Assembly (NCBI GenBank): GCA_032988165.1
Contig: JANTQF010000055.1
Location: 89,958 to 153,957 of the forward strand
Origin: Emmonsiellopsis sp. PD_33
Lineage: Eukaryota > Ascomycota > Eurotiomycetes > Onygenales > Ajellomycetaceae
Direction of reading: 5' to 3'
DNA: 64,000 nucleotides
Under the pieces are notes generated by a model. The model searched no databases, had not been told where the DNA came from, and saw only the letters and a list, made by a program, of their open reading frames with translations. A program made the position numbers and the translations under genes. Below are positions 38,340-49,034 of this stretch, one piece after another; position 1 is the stretch's first letter, and each line of letters begins with the position of its first letter.

Positions 38340-40671
38340 ATAATATATCATTTTTCTCAGACTCTCATACTATAATCATTATGAGCTATTGAAAAGATTC
38401 ATATCAATTTTACAGAAAAGAATAAAACACTTGATAATCTATTAGATTACCCCCTTAAGTCTCATCAGAATATCAAGTACTGGATGCTCATAATATGTGA
38501 TGCTACTTATTATTACTAGGTTTATTTCCTTAAATTTAAAGATGAGGCCATTAAATACTTCAAACTCTAGATGAAATTTATGAGTAATTTTGAGTATACA
38601 TCTTCTGCATATATTTATACTGACATTAATAGTGTTTTTTAGTCTGACTACATATAAAAGCTCATAATAGATAATAATATCTATTGGGAACTAATTATGC
38701 CTCATTCCCCTCATTAAGACAGTGTATTTAAATATGAAATCTAAACTCTCATGGGATATATTCACACTATTCTTTTCAAAAGCAGTTTGCTAAAGAAATT
38801 TTGAGTAAATATTATATTAATTATTATAACTATAATTAATAACATACCTACATCTATGATCCTATACAACATCAAATTTTAGCCTCAGATGGAAGATTTA
38901 ATTATACTTAATTCTCATATAATTTTATGATATATACTTATAGATACTACATTATAAGTTTATCATTTTCATCATATTAGATGTGAAGTTTTTACTCATC
39001 TTCATGGTTTTTAGAAGCTAGATGACAAGCTTTCCCCCTATATCAGAGCTTACAAGCTTACTAGATTTAATAGAACATCTATTTTTTGACTTTAAGATCT
39101 CAATTCAGATAAGATTCTTATCACTAGTAATATTCAATTTGTTAAGAATGAGAAAGATACTCATTTTAAATCTACTATTACTTTAAAAACTAATATCTTA
39201 ATTTCTGAAATCAATAATCACATCTATATCATTGAAAATAATGAAGCCCTTAAAAATTCAGATTGATTAGAGTCTGCACAAGCTTTTATAGCTTATACTC
39301 TATTCTCAGTCACTGATAGTATTTTAAAATTATATAAAGAAATGATTGCTCAGCTCAATAAAGAATATTAGTATAAATTAATATAATATGAGATATCTAA
39401 CTTGAAATGTTAGAATATATAGCATCTCATCCTAAGATCTAATGTTCCTATTAGTGACCTCATTGCATTAAACTGCTGAGTATTTACTGAAAAAGATCAT
39501 CCTAAAGATCTGAACATGGATCTAAATGGAATCCTATAAAAATCTCATTAAGTAGTCTGTAGGAACTAGCTCAAGAAGGGTAATAGAGAGGAGACTTATA
39601 CTTTTATCATAACTGATATATTAAATTGCATTATTTTTGTAGTTACTATAAAGCACAGTTGAACTCTCTATCAGGTAGATATTATGTTAACATACCTGCA
39701 TGACTGCTTGAGTAAAGCTATTTATATATATCAACCTATAGGTTTCAAATCAGGCACCATAAAAATACTTGTCTGTGCTATGAAGGGTAGTCTATATAGA
39801 TTAAACCCTGCTGTGAAGATCTAATATAATTACCTTATTATAATTCTCATTTAATTGAGCTTTAAAGTTAGCTCCTATAACTCTACACTCTGATTCCATG
39901 AATCTAAACCTCATCTCTATATGATAATTTACATTGATGATTTGAATATCATATCCAAAGTCCCAGAGAATGTTAATTAGCTAGTTAGGGAACTCAGTAA
40001 GGAACTTAAGATTAAAAATTTAAAAAAGCCTATAAAATATTTAAATATAAAGATCTATTAGATATCTGAAGGAATTAAATTAATCTATCATCACTATATA
40101 GAGTAATTAGTAGTGGATTTCTACTTGAATGATATTATCATAGTTAAAACACCTATAAAGGAGTCTTTTCATATCAATAATGATCCCATTCTTGACAGTA
40201 GTGTAAGCTTTACAAAGTAATGTTATTAATATGATGTTGGGTGTCTTTAATATCTCACAGTTAAAACTTGATCTGATATTATATGCTTAGTATCTTTACT
40301 TGGCTAATATAGTGCTAACTCTACTCTTAAGGCCTAAAAGGCATTATTATATATCATTTACTACCTCAAGAGAACTATAGATCTCAGCCTATTTTATAAA
40401 AAAAAATAATAGTCTGAAAATTAACTTTCTAAATGCTACCTACCTCTTCATTGGATATATAAATTCTGATTGAGTAGAGGTTTTAAATGATAACTATAAA
40501 TCTACATCTAGATATATCTTTAAACTTGCAAATATACTTATTTTATAGTGATTGACTAAACAGCTATGCATCTTTCTATCTTTAAATAAAGCTGAATATA
40601 TCATTCTGAGTAAGGCTGTATGTAAGGCTATCTAGATCTATAATCTTATGATAGAGCTTAATTAAATGTCA
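38340..40671 (+). pseudogene. Copia integrase, reverse transcriptase and RNase H (first part), degenerate
   Basis: The copia frame resumes here. Integrase core: YWMLIICDATYYY then VYFLKFKDEAIKYFK (about 38,480-38,570), and AYIYTDINSVF where the family has TDNGSEF. Next is PHSPHQDSVF in place of PHSPQQNGV, with one stop at Gln (about 38,700). RT: IYQPIGFKSGTIKILVCAMK and SLYRLNP (39,730-39,810), with the catalytic motif YIDD at about 39,930-39,941. RNase H: FIGYINSD then LNDNYKSTSRYIFKLANI (about 40,450-40,540), and LSLNKAEYIILSKAVCKAI (to about 40,635). Stops occur at Trp and Gln codons. The frame is cut at 40,671 by the gypsy LTR and continues at 48,216. Confidence 0.85.
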
Positions 40672-41040
40672 TGTAAGACTGAGTGGTAGAAACTCATCAC
40701 CACTTTATATGATAAGTGTAGTAGAGATGGTTTCACTTCAACCTTGAGGAATAAGGGTGAATTAGGGTATAAAGGTAAACTGATTAGTAACATATAGAAA
40801 TAGAATGAAATAATACTAATAGATAGAATTAATTAAGAAATAAATTACTAATCCTCAGAATACTAGGGATCACCTTATTCTATATATAGGCCTAGGTGGC
40901 AATGTAACTACACCATTCTGATATTAATAATATGCATATATCAGCTCAATACAGTCTGCCATGAAGTCAGAGAATAATCAAATCAACCTGATCATTAACA
41001 TAGTATAGCAGGCTTCCAGACTTGGCATACCATCATAATA
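40672..41040 (-). repeat. Gypsy LTR (3' LTR in element orientation)
   Basis: A 369-bp repeat of the copy at 47847-48215. The plus strand begins TGTAAGACT. Its far end ATAATA corresponds to TGACA of the other copy after G-to-A and C-to-T changes. Differences between the copies are almost all transitions. Confidence 0.88.
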
Positions 41041-41056
41041 ATTGCCTCCTCCTTTG
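41041..41056 (-). other. Gypsy polypurine tract
   Basis: On the minus strand the sequence next to the 3' LTR is AAAGGAGGAGGCAAT, a purine-rich run at the position where plus-strand DNA synthesis would be primed. Confidence 0.55.
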
Positions 41057-41581
41057 ATGGCTTTATCCTGAAGCCATGATTATATACTATAGAATAAGAG
41101 GTAACCCCTTAACAACACATTATTATGATAGAATGCTCTGAGAGATTCCACACAATCATTATGTTAACATTGTGTAGATGTATTAGTAGGTCTCCTCTGA
41201 TAATAGTAAATATTAATAAAATATTTTATAGAGTTCCCAAATTTTTTCTTTCTTCAATCTCTTGAAACATCTCATTGGTAAGTCTAAAAGCTATCCAATT
41301 TACTTGAAAATGTGTGTAAAAATGTGTGATTTTGATCATAAAGAGACAGAACTGAGGCTAACATATAATATAGTAGAAATAATAAAATTTTACTTCATTT
41401 TAATGGTTTTAGATCTCTGCTTGCCCTCTCTAAGTAGGTGTCTTATTTATAATGTAGCTATAACAAGGGTATAGAATCAAGATATTAGTATAGTTAATAT
41501 AGTATAATGGCACCTGTGATCCTACTCTCCTGCACATGTGCAGTCTCCCCTGTCTCCCCCCCTGGTTATGTCTAAGTGAGG

Positions 41582-42556
41582 ATGAAATGTCCTTGCTCCT
41601 AACAGGGAAGCAGGGTTAAGAAGAAGAAGAAGAAGGGGAAGAAAAAGAAGAAGTAGATAGCTCAGGCCACAGAGAAGAAGGTAGAGGAAGAGAGGAAGAG
41701 ATGTGAGGAGAAAGAGAGTTAATAGCTTAAATTGGAAAAGAAGAAGGTAGATCATCATCAATATTTCAATTATATAAAGCTAATATAAAGATAGACTGTT
41801 TCTGGCATCTCAGTGCTCAGCACTGATGAGCCTATTAGATCAGATATATTTTTATACTCTTCACTGATAGATGATTATAAGGATGGAGCCAGGCATATAG
41901 CTGTTCTAAGTATTTCTAAGTGATCTGAGGTGATGATAGAGTCCTCTGAGCTCAAAAAGAAAGAGAAGAGTAACTAGTGAGTCTATCTTTTTAATATTAT
42001 TAAAGAGTCATCTTCATTCAGATGTGCCTCTAAATCTGAGGAAGATAAAGAGGAAGCTGCTACTCCTATTTTAATTATATTTATAAGTATGAATATCTAC
42101 TTGTACTGTGTGAAGTAGTATTAGGATGGTGAGGAGGTTATCTACATCAAGAAATACCCTTAGAATAAATATAACTACTATAAAAAGAGTTATAACCTCT
42201 ATAATAAGATGAGTATCTTACTTCTTATTGATGTATCATTAGCAATTCATTATTAAAGCTAACTAATGAAATAGATTCTATCTTTCTTCTATCATGAAAT
42301 ATGCACCTTACAGAAGCTGATAAACTACTAAGTGACAAGATTAATAACCTGTATAGTTATAAAGGCTGTAGCAGCTAAGTTTACCTCTAGTGTAGAAAAC
42401 TACACTAGAATGCACTCTTCATACAAGCTAAGAGCTACAGTCCCTATAATACAGAAACAGGAGGTAATAACTCTATTATAGAAAATATCAGAGCAATTAA
42501 ATGCTCTTAAGGAGAGAATGAATAAAGTAAGTAATTATATTATATCTACATTATAA
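41582..42556 (+). pseudogene. Antisense 324-codon ORF inside the gypsy element
   Basis: Opposite to pol, one plus-strand frame runs from ATG at 41582 (MKCPCS) to TAA at 42554-42556 without any frameshift. It is interrupted only by about 17 stop codons at likely Gln, Arg or Trp positions. The N-terminus is a Lys-rich run followed by a charged, coiled-coil-like stretch (EKKVEEERKRCEEKES). The middle is Ser/acidic (about 110-170). A Cys-rich module follows, with YLYCVK and then NKYNYYKKSYNLYNK, in which several Tyr are probably former Cys or His codons (TGC or CAC changed to TAT/TAC). The C-terminal part is helical and charged (LLXKISEQLNALKERMNKV, X a stop). I do not recognise the family. Preservation of a single frame over 975 bp argues that it was a real gene of the element or its ancestor. 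Confidence 0.6.
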
Positions 42557-42929
42557 TTATATTAGAGACTAATTGATTGCATATAAATAGAGGCCTGCTT
42601 GTCATAGAGTAATAGGTTAGGTGTGAGGAGTTTGTTTTTCTAGCATTTTTATCTTGCAGCCTTCAGGCAATTTTTCTTTTTTAACTTAATTTAATATTAT
42701 TTTTGCCCTTCAGGGTAACTGATTTTTAATCATTTTCCTTTCCAATTTTTATAAGGTGATAGCCTCATTAAACTTCTGAAACCACATGAGAAAATAGGAG
42801 AAGAGTACTATCTCATTCTATGTCTAGATCATTGATCCCAGCCTACCTACTCAAAAACCCTATAAGAGAAAAGAGGTAGAAGGATGAATCATTTTCACTT
42901 TCAACTTTATTCTTATTTCTAGTAATAGG

Positions 42930-45900
42930 GGGTTCTTACATCTTAGCTACAATTTATTTACTTTCATGCTTCAACTAGATTACAAGCATTTTCTAGATTC
43001 TCTTTTAGTTCCCAGATATTTTCTAAATCTAAGTATTCTTTCCATTTAACTAGATATCTCAGCTTCCAATTCTTTTCTATTTATTTATTTAATACTCTTT
43101 CAACAACATATTTAATATCCCTAGCTATTTCTATTCCATCTGATCTTGATGGTTCTTCTCCTGGCTGCTGTCAATACAGCTCTAATAATAAAATATGAAA
43201 AACAGGGTGAATATTGCCAAATGATGGGAGTAGCTTAACCTTATAAACTTACTTTCCAATTATCTTAATAATTGAGAATAGTTCAAGCCATTGATTATCT
43301 AGCTTTTTACATGGTCTTATTGTCTTAATATTCTTTACTAAAATTAAGACTTCTTCTCCAAGTTGAAACATCATTAGTTTATACTTCTAGTTATAGTATT
43401 GCACCTACTTTTCATAGGCATGACATAGGGTATTTATTAACATCTCATAGACTTTCCCTAATGTCTCAAGTCTTTATGTCACATCTAATACTTTCCAAAG
43501 CTTTCTTTAATTTCCAGCAGAGCTTGCCTCCTCCCTAAGGACATCATCTGTGATGTTCTGGGGTAGATCTGGGTTATATCCAAGGAATGTGAAAAATGGA
43601 GATATATTTAATGAAGCTTGTTTAGCATTATTATAAGTAAATTGAGCTGTTGATAAATGTTTTGGCCAATCATCTTAATAGTAGGAGTAATATGTTTGAA
43701 GATAATACTCTAATGTTTGGTTTTGACATTCAGTTTGACTGTCAGATTGAGGGTGAAAGGCTGTTGATAAATTTCATCAAATTTAAAGATAATAGCAAAA
43801 TGCTGACCAAAAGTGGCTTGTGAATATCAATCTGTAATTAGATATAATTAACTTTGAAGGTCCATATTCATTAACTATTAAACCTATAATCAATTCAGCT
43901 AGATCCAGGGCTTTAATGGTCTTTAGACAGGGGATATATTTAGCCATCTTTATATATCAATTAATGATGACTAGAATACTATTATATCTCTTACCCTGAA
44001 ATTAGGATTTTAGTAAATCCACTATGAAATCTATTGATATACTAGTAGATTTTCATGGCTGATTTAGAATCAGCAACAATGATAAGGTTCTATAATATAA
44101 GTGTCTTGAAATCTTCACTTTTTGGCATACATTGCATGTATTGATGTAATCAACTATATCCTTTTGAATCTCTTTTTATGTATACTTCCTTTAAAGTAAT
44201 TCTTTCATCTTATTAATCTCAAAATGTCCTGCATAGGGATCATCATAATGAATGTGTAGTAGCTCTTTATGTAAGGTCTTACTTTCTGGGATGAATATAG
44301 ATTTATTTTGCATTAGAAGTCCACACTCTCTGAGATGCTAATAATTTATAGCTAACTTGACTAGTCTTAAATCTATAGATTTAGTCAGGAAATCTCTTCT
44401 AGAATCTCCACATTTATTCAATTCTTAAATTTAAGATGTAGTAAAGATGTCCCTCTTCTGTATCTCTTTAATGAACTTAATAAGCATTCTAGATGAGAAG
44501 TTATAGCCTATTTCATTTTATACAGCTTTTATAACTGCTAAATGAGGTACAAGATGTTCTAGATCATCAGTGCCAGCCCTCTTGAATAGTGTCATACTAG
44601 CTAGCTGTGCAATATTATTTTAACTACTCTATGTAGTTGCCTCTGATGTCATATGTCTTCTCTTCACAGGCACTTCATTAATGTTACCTATACTAGGTAT
44701 GATCAAGTCTCATACAGCTAGTTTTCACTGTAATGTAGAAAGTACTCCATCAACATCTTCCTCTTAAAGGACTATTTTATAGTCTGGTTGCCTTGATGGT
44801 GCATCAGCAGGGTTAAGTTAATCTAAATAGTAGTGAATATAAAAATCATATTCTAATAGCTCTTCTGTCTAACATGCTTGTCTATTAGATAGCTTCTTAG
44901 TGATGAAGAAGTAATATAAATTAGCATGATTCATTAGCATCTGAATAGGAAATTTAGTGTCTTACATATAGTGTCTTCACACTCAAAATGATTTAATAAT
45001 CACCAATAATTCTTAATCATGTGTATTATATTGATATTACATTGGATTTAACTTCTTTAAATAGAAGGCAACTAGTAATCAATCTTATTTATATATTGTA
45101 AGTGAATAGACATCTTCCCACTAACTTCTCTTAGAATCTTATGTATTGCTGGTAGGTTCTAGTTGCACATTCTTAGATAATTGAGACAGGATTCTAATGA
45201 TTCTAAATCCTGAAGTATCTATCTCTACTTACATAGACTTTTCAGAGTTGAAGTGGTTAAGTAACATAGCATCTGTGAAAGCTTGCTTAACTTCTTGAAA
45301 TACTATTTGAGCTTATTTAGTAAATGTAAACAGTCCAGGTTTCTTTTCCTTAGTACTGTCTTTTAGTAAGTCTGTTATGAGAGCAGTTATTCTTGAATAA
45401 GTGTATATAAACTATTAATAGAAATTTGTGAATCCTAAGAAAACTTGGACTTCTCAAAATATTTAAGGCACAGGCCATTTAAGGATAGTGGTCACATGGT
45501 TTTGATCCATTTAAATTTCATTAACCCCAATCATAAAGCCTAGGAACTCTAGTTCCTTTGTGAAGAAAGCACATTTTAATTTCTTTATATAAAGATTATA
45601 TTGCTGGAGTCTTTCCAGCACTTGATGTATATACTTTTCATGGTCTTTTTCATTTTTGGAAAAGATCAGAATATCATTGAGATAGACTACACAGTAGATG
45701 TTGATAAGTCCATGAAGTGCTTAGTTAACATAAAACTGAAATATAGCTAGTATATTATATAGTCTCATAGGCATTACATAAAATTTGAAATACCTATATT
45801 TTATTTGGAAAGCTATTTTCCATTCATCATCTTTCTTGATGTAAATATAATAATACACATTCCTAAAATTTAGCTTAGAAAAGCATTTCATCTTGCTCAG

Positions 45901-47820
45901 CTGATCCATCATCTCTTTAATAAATGATAGTAGAGTATGATTCTTAATAGTTACCCTATTCAAATCCCAGTAATCTATGCAAAGTTGAAGACTATCATCC
46001 TTTTTGGGTATAAATAGTATTGAAGCTCTGGCTGGGCTTTATGAAGGTTAAATCCAATTTCAAGACTGCATCTCTTCTAAGAATTTTCATAATGTATCCA
46101 GTTCTTTCACAGATAAGTTATATAAAGGGCTGTAGGGCAGTGAAGTGCCATCAACTAAATTGATTTTATATGCCACTTTTTCCAGGTCAGCTAATTTTGA
46201 TGCACCTTTTTCTGAAAAGACAGCAGAAAACTTTTTAAATACATTTTATATATATGAATTCAATGAGGACTTCAATACTCCTATATGCAATATAACTAAG
46301 GTCTAATCTGAAGGATCTATATCAATTTCATCACTGATAATACAATAAATATAGGGCACATTCTGAATTGTTTTTGCAAACTTCTTAGAACTTTCAATAG
46401 TTATTTGATCATCAGTGAGATGATAATGTCATATTTGAGTAATTCAATCAATCAGTAAGTTGTTCATTAACATCCATGGTATTCCTAGAATAATATTCTT
46501 ATCTAACATTTTTATAACTTGATAAGGCAAATCTTCTTCATTTAAATAGCCTTTTGAATCAGTAGCTTTTATTAAAATCTTCTTCAAATCAAATTAGAAA
46601 TAAAAATCACCTGTAGGAAATCAAGCCATGCCTGAAATTTCTAGAACTTCTCATTTATACTTAGTGAGATACTTTGCAGCTATGCAATTCACCTATGACC
46701 TAGGATTAAATAGGCAATGAGTTATAACTGCACTGGAGGAAGTATTAACAAGCATGATAAAATGAAGATAAAGATCTGAGTATAGTTATTACTGATTAGA
46801 AGCATCTTCTATTTGAACTGCAGAGATTTTTGAAACATTCTTACTGTCCTTTTTCTTTCCTTTATTAAACTAGTAATCCTTTACATAATGATCAGATTTA
46901 CCACAATTAAAATAGAGATTCTTATCCTCTCTGTTCTTCCACTCTTTTGGAGAAATATTATTAGTAGGCTTGAAAGATAGCTTTGAAATAAATTTATCTT
47001 ACCTACATTTTATATCCTTCTTATTCACACTGATAACTATAAAATGCCTGATATTACAAAAATCAGCACCTATATCAGCAGACTGGTTTTGCTGAGAAGG
47101 TTATCAGAGTTTCTTCAATTAAGATTGAAGATAAGATGCTAGATTAACTAGCTCTATTCAATTTATTAGAATAGTCTGATAATTGTTGATAGTATTCTAA
47201 ATTAAGGGATGTAGCTTAGCATAAAAAAGCTGCATTCATAAGATATGAAGGTGATGTTTAAGCTCATTTTAATGTTCATTAAAAGAAGCTTTAAAAGTAT
47301 GAACCAATTAATTCTCTTATTGAATTAGATTATGAAATTAAGAAGCAGCAAGATAGCTGTAATTACAATAATCCTCAAGTTAATTTATGAGAAACTCTTT
47401 AAATTTATTCTAATTAAACATCATTTCTTTATGATGTAATTCTGACTTCTTAATACTTCAAGTTATCTTAACTGTTCCTTATAGTCATATTATAACATAC
47501 AGGATATAGGTATGATCACAAGAGAATTTTTCAGAAGCTAACTTATATTTACATTTAAGAAAACAGATAAATATATAGTACTTATTGATAGATTTCTTAT
47601 AATAAGGTGTTGGATCACCCATCTTAATATTATAGTATTTAGAAAGAGTAACCTCTTCTTATAAGGTCTTTATAGGTTTATTATGAGTAAAAATAATATA
47701 ACTTAATGAGTTATTCAGTTCAGATGCCTTAGAGTCAGAAGGAGTAGAGGCATCACAGTTAGAGCTATAAATTATTATAACTAGCTTTAATATCAACATG
47801 CTACTAATAGCTTATCTCTA
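42930..47820 (-). pseudogene. Gypsy gag-pol, degenerate
   Basis: Minus-strand domains in order: zinc knuckle FNCGKSDHYVKDY (46,869-46,920, last Cys now Tyr), and a protease and spacer region (46,100-46,750). RT follows from about 46,050, with CFSKLNFRNVYYYIYIKKDD and FKFYVMPMRLYNILAIFQ. The catalytic YLDD is changed to YLND (about 45,675-45,690). RNase H is at about 45,000-45,250 (ELLVIIKSF, LNPADAPSR). The integrase zinc-binding part has CNVCQKVK (about 44,140). The integrase core has DRYIKMAKYIPCLKT and FHPQSDSQTE (about 43,700-43,950). A chromodomain lies at 42,985-43,110 (LRYLVKWKEYLDLENIWEL). Stops are frequent, so the element cannot be active. The chromodomain places it among chromoviruses, which target marked chromatin. 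Confidence 0.88.
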
Positions 47821-47846
47821 TAATAATCAGAAGAGTAATTTAAACT

Positions 47847-48215
47847 TATAAGACTAAGTAATAGAAACTCATTACCACTTTATATAATAAATGTAGTAGA
47901 GATGGTTCTGCTTTGACTTTGAGAAATAAGGGTGAATTAGAATATAAAGATAAACTGATTAGTAGTATGTAGAAATAGAATGAAGTAATACTAATAGATA
48001 GAATTGATTAAAAAATGAATCACTAACCTTTAGAATGCTAGGGATCAGCCTATTCTATATATAGACCTAGGTAGCAATGCAACTATACCATCCTGATGTT
48101 GATGATATATATATGCTAGCTTGATGTAACTTGCTATGAAGTTAGAGAATAATTAAATTAATCTGATCATTAATATAGTGTAGCAGGCTTCTAGACTTAG
48201 CATGCTATTATGACA
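47847..48215 (-). repeat. Gypsy LTR (5' LTR in element orientation)
   Basis: 369 bp, the same length as the copy at 40672-41040. On the plus strand it begins TATAAGACT, where the other copy has TGTAAGACT, and ends TGACA. Confidence 0.88.
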
Positions 48216-48560
48216 TCTCAGTATCTTCTATATTAATTCTTATAGATAATAAGAGTGCTATTAATTTAGCTCAGGTCATTACTATCACTATTTATAGTAA
48301 GTATATTAATATGAGATTCCACTATTTACATTTGCAGCTTAAGAATGAGATTATATCAATTAAATACATTCTAACTGTAGATATAGCTATAGATGAACTC
48401 ATCAAACTGTTAGGGATCATCTTATTTCAGTGTTTCTTAGATTTACTAGGCATGATGGCACTGGAGGATGAAAATAAACAAGTGTCTTGATTGAATTTAT
48501 GTATCTAAGGGTTCTTTGTGTCAAATAGTGGCATATTCTCATGTTTTTTGCACAGCTCAG
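48216..48560 (+). pseudogene. End of copia RNase H domain
   Basis: This continues the frame broken at 40,671. SILILIDNKSAINLAQVITI is the counterpart of the copia DNQSAI motif. It is followed by SKYINMRFHYLHLQLKNEII and then DELIKLLGI, where relatives have LADGLTKPLG. It ends shortly before the polypurine tract. Confidence 0.85.
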
Positions 48561-48563
48561 CTT

Positions 48564-48572
48564 GAGGGGGGG
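48564..48572 (+). other. Copia polypurine tract
   Basis: GAGGGGGGG directly precedes the TGTTGG start of the 3' LTR, the expected position of the plus-strand primer. Confidence 0.8.
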
Positions 48573-48680
48573 TGTTGGCTGTAGGTCACCCTATTCCCAA
48601 TCTAGCTAGCATACATGTGATCACACAATAGATAGATTCTCACCTCCAAGATCAATTTGAGAGTCTTCAACCTTCCCACA
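48573..48680 (+). repeat. Copia 3' LTR
   Basis: 108 bp, TGTTGG to CCCACA, colinear with the left LTR and with 9 substitutions, all transitions. Unlike the left LTR it contains no CG dinucleotide. Confidence 0.9.
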
Positions 48681-48685
48681 GGGGC
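48681..48685. repeat. Target site duplication GGGGC, right copy
   Basis: Exact repeat of 13317-13321. The pre-insertion site can be inferred as CCTGGGGCATCGG. Confidence 0.9.
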
Positions 48686-49034
48686 ATCGGTTTCAGGTCA
48701 CGTGGTCTGGGGTAAAATTGGACAACAGCCCCTTTCTACTGGTATGAGTCGGAGGTAAACAAGAGACCGAGTATTCATTTCATTAATTATCCTTCATGCA
48801 ATGCAAAAACAACCTCTGATCCCATTCGTGCAAAAATTGAAGGAAACCGCCTGCTGAAAACCCAATAACTCCGAGAAAGTTCATCCTACTCATACATCAA
48901 CAGCTAAAAGAAACGCAATACGCAAGTGTAGTACTAGTTGACAAGGTTAAAAAGGAAAAGGGGGAAATGAAAAAGAAAAAAAACAGAAGCAGATCAAGGA
49001 GTAGAAGACATATCAACTACCCTCACACATAGAC
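48686..49034. other. Intergenic, no gene seen
   Basis: Normal-GC sequence between the island and the stop codon of the next minus-strand gene. It probably includes that gene's 3' UTR. CG dinucleotides reappear at once (48,688). Confidence 0.5.

Larger units (their letters stand above)
40672..48215 (-). mobile_element. Full-length Ty3/gypsy chromovirus inserted in copia RNase H
   Basis: A 7,544-bp element lies in minus orientation with two 369-bp LTRs (40672-41040 and 47847-48215). Domains read gag, protease, RT, RNase H, integrase and chromodomain, the order of Ty3/gypsy chromoviruses. The flanks are TGTCA on the left and TCTCA on the right, an imperfect 5-bp target duplication. Removing the element rejoins the two parts of the copia RNase H domain. 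An additional antisense frame lies between the chromodomain and the LTR at 40,672. Confidence 0.88.
13317..48685 (+). mobile_element. Nested transposon island; outer shell is one Ty1/copia retrotransposon
   Basis: A copia element in plus orientation is flanked by GGGGC duplications and 108-bp LTRs. Its coding region survives in three pieces: gag to pre-integrase (13,780 to about 15,960), integrase to RNase H (about 38,340-40,671), and the end of RNase H (48,216-48,560). These add up to about 5.5 kb with the LTRs, a normal copia length. The splits are caused by a gypsy element (40,672-48,215) and a 22-kb block of other insertions (about 16,000-38,300). The island is AT-rich, lacks CG dinucleotides and is full of stops, so nothing in it is expected to be active. 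Confidence 0.9.

Noticed and set aside
13430..48572. A regional centromere
   Set aside because: AT-rich, CpG-free and repeat-dense DNA could suggest it. But the block has precise LTR and target-duplication borders and peels into nested elements, so a transposon island explains it fully.
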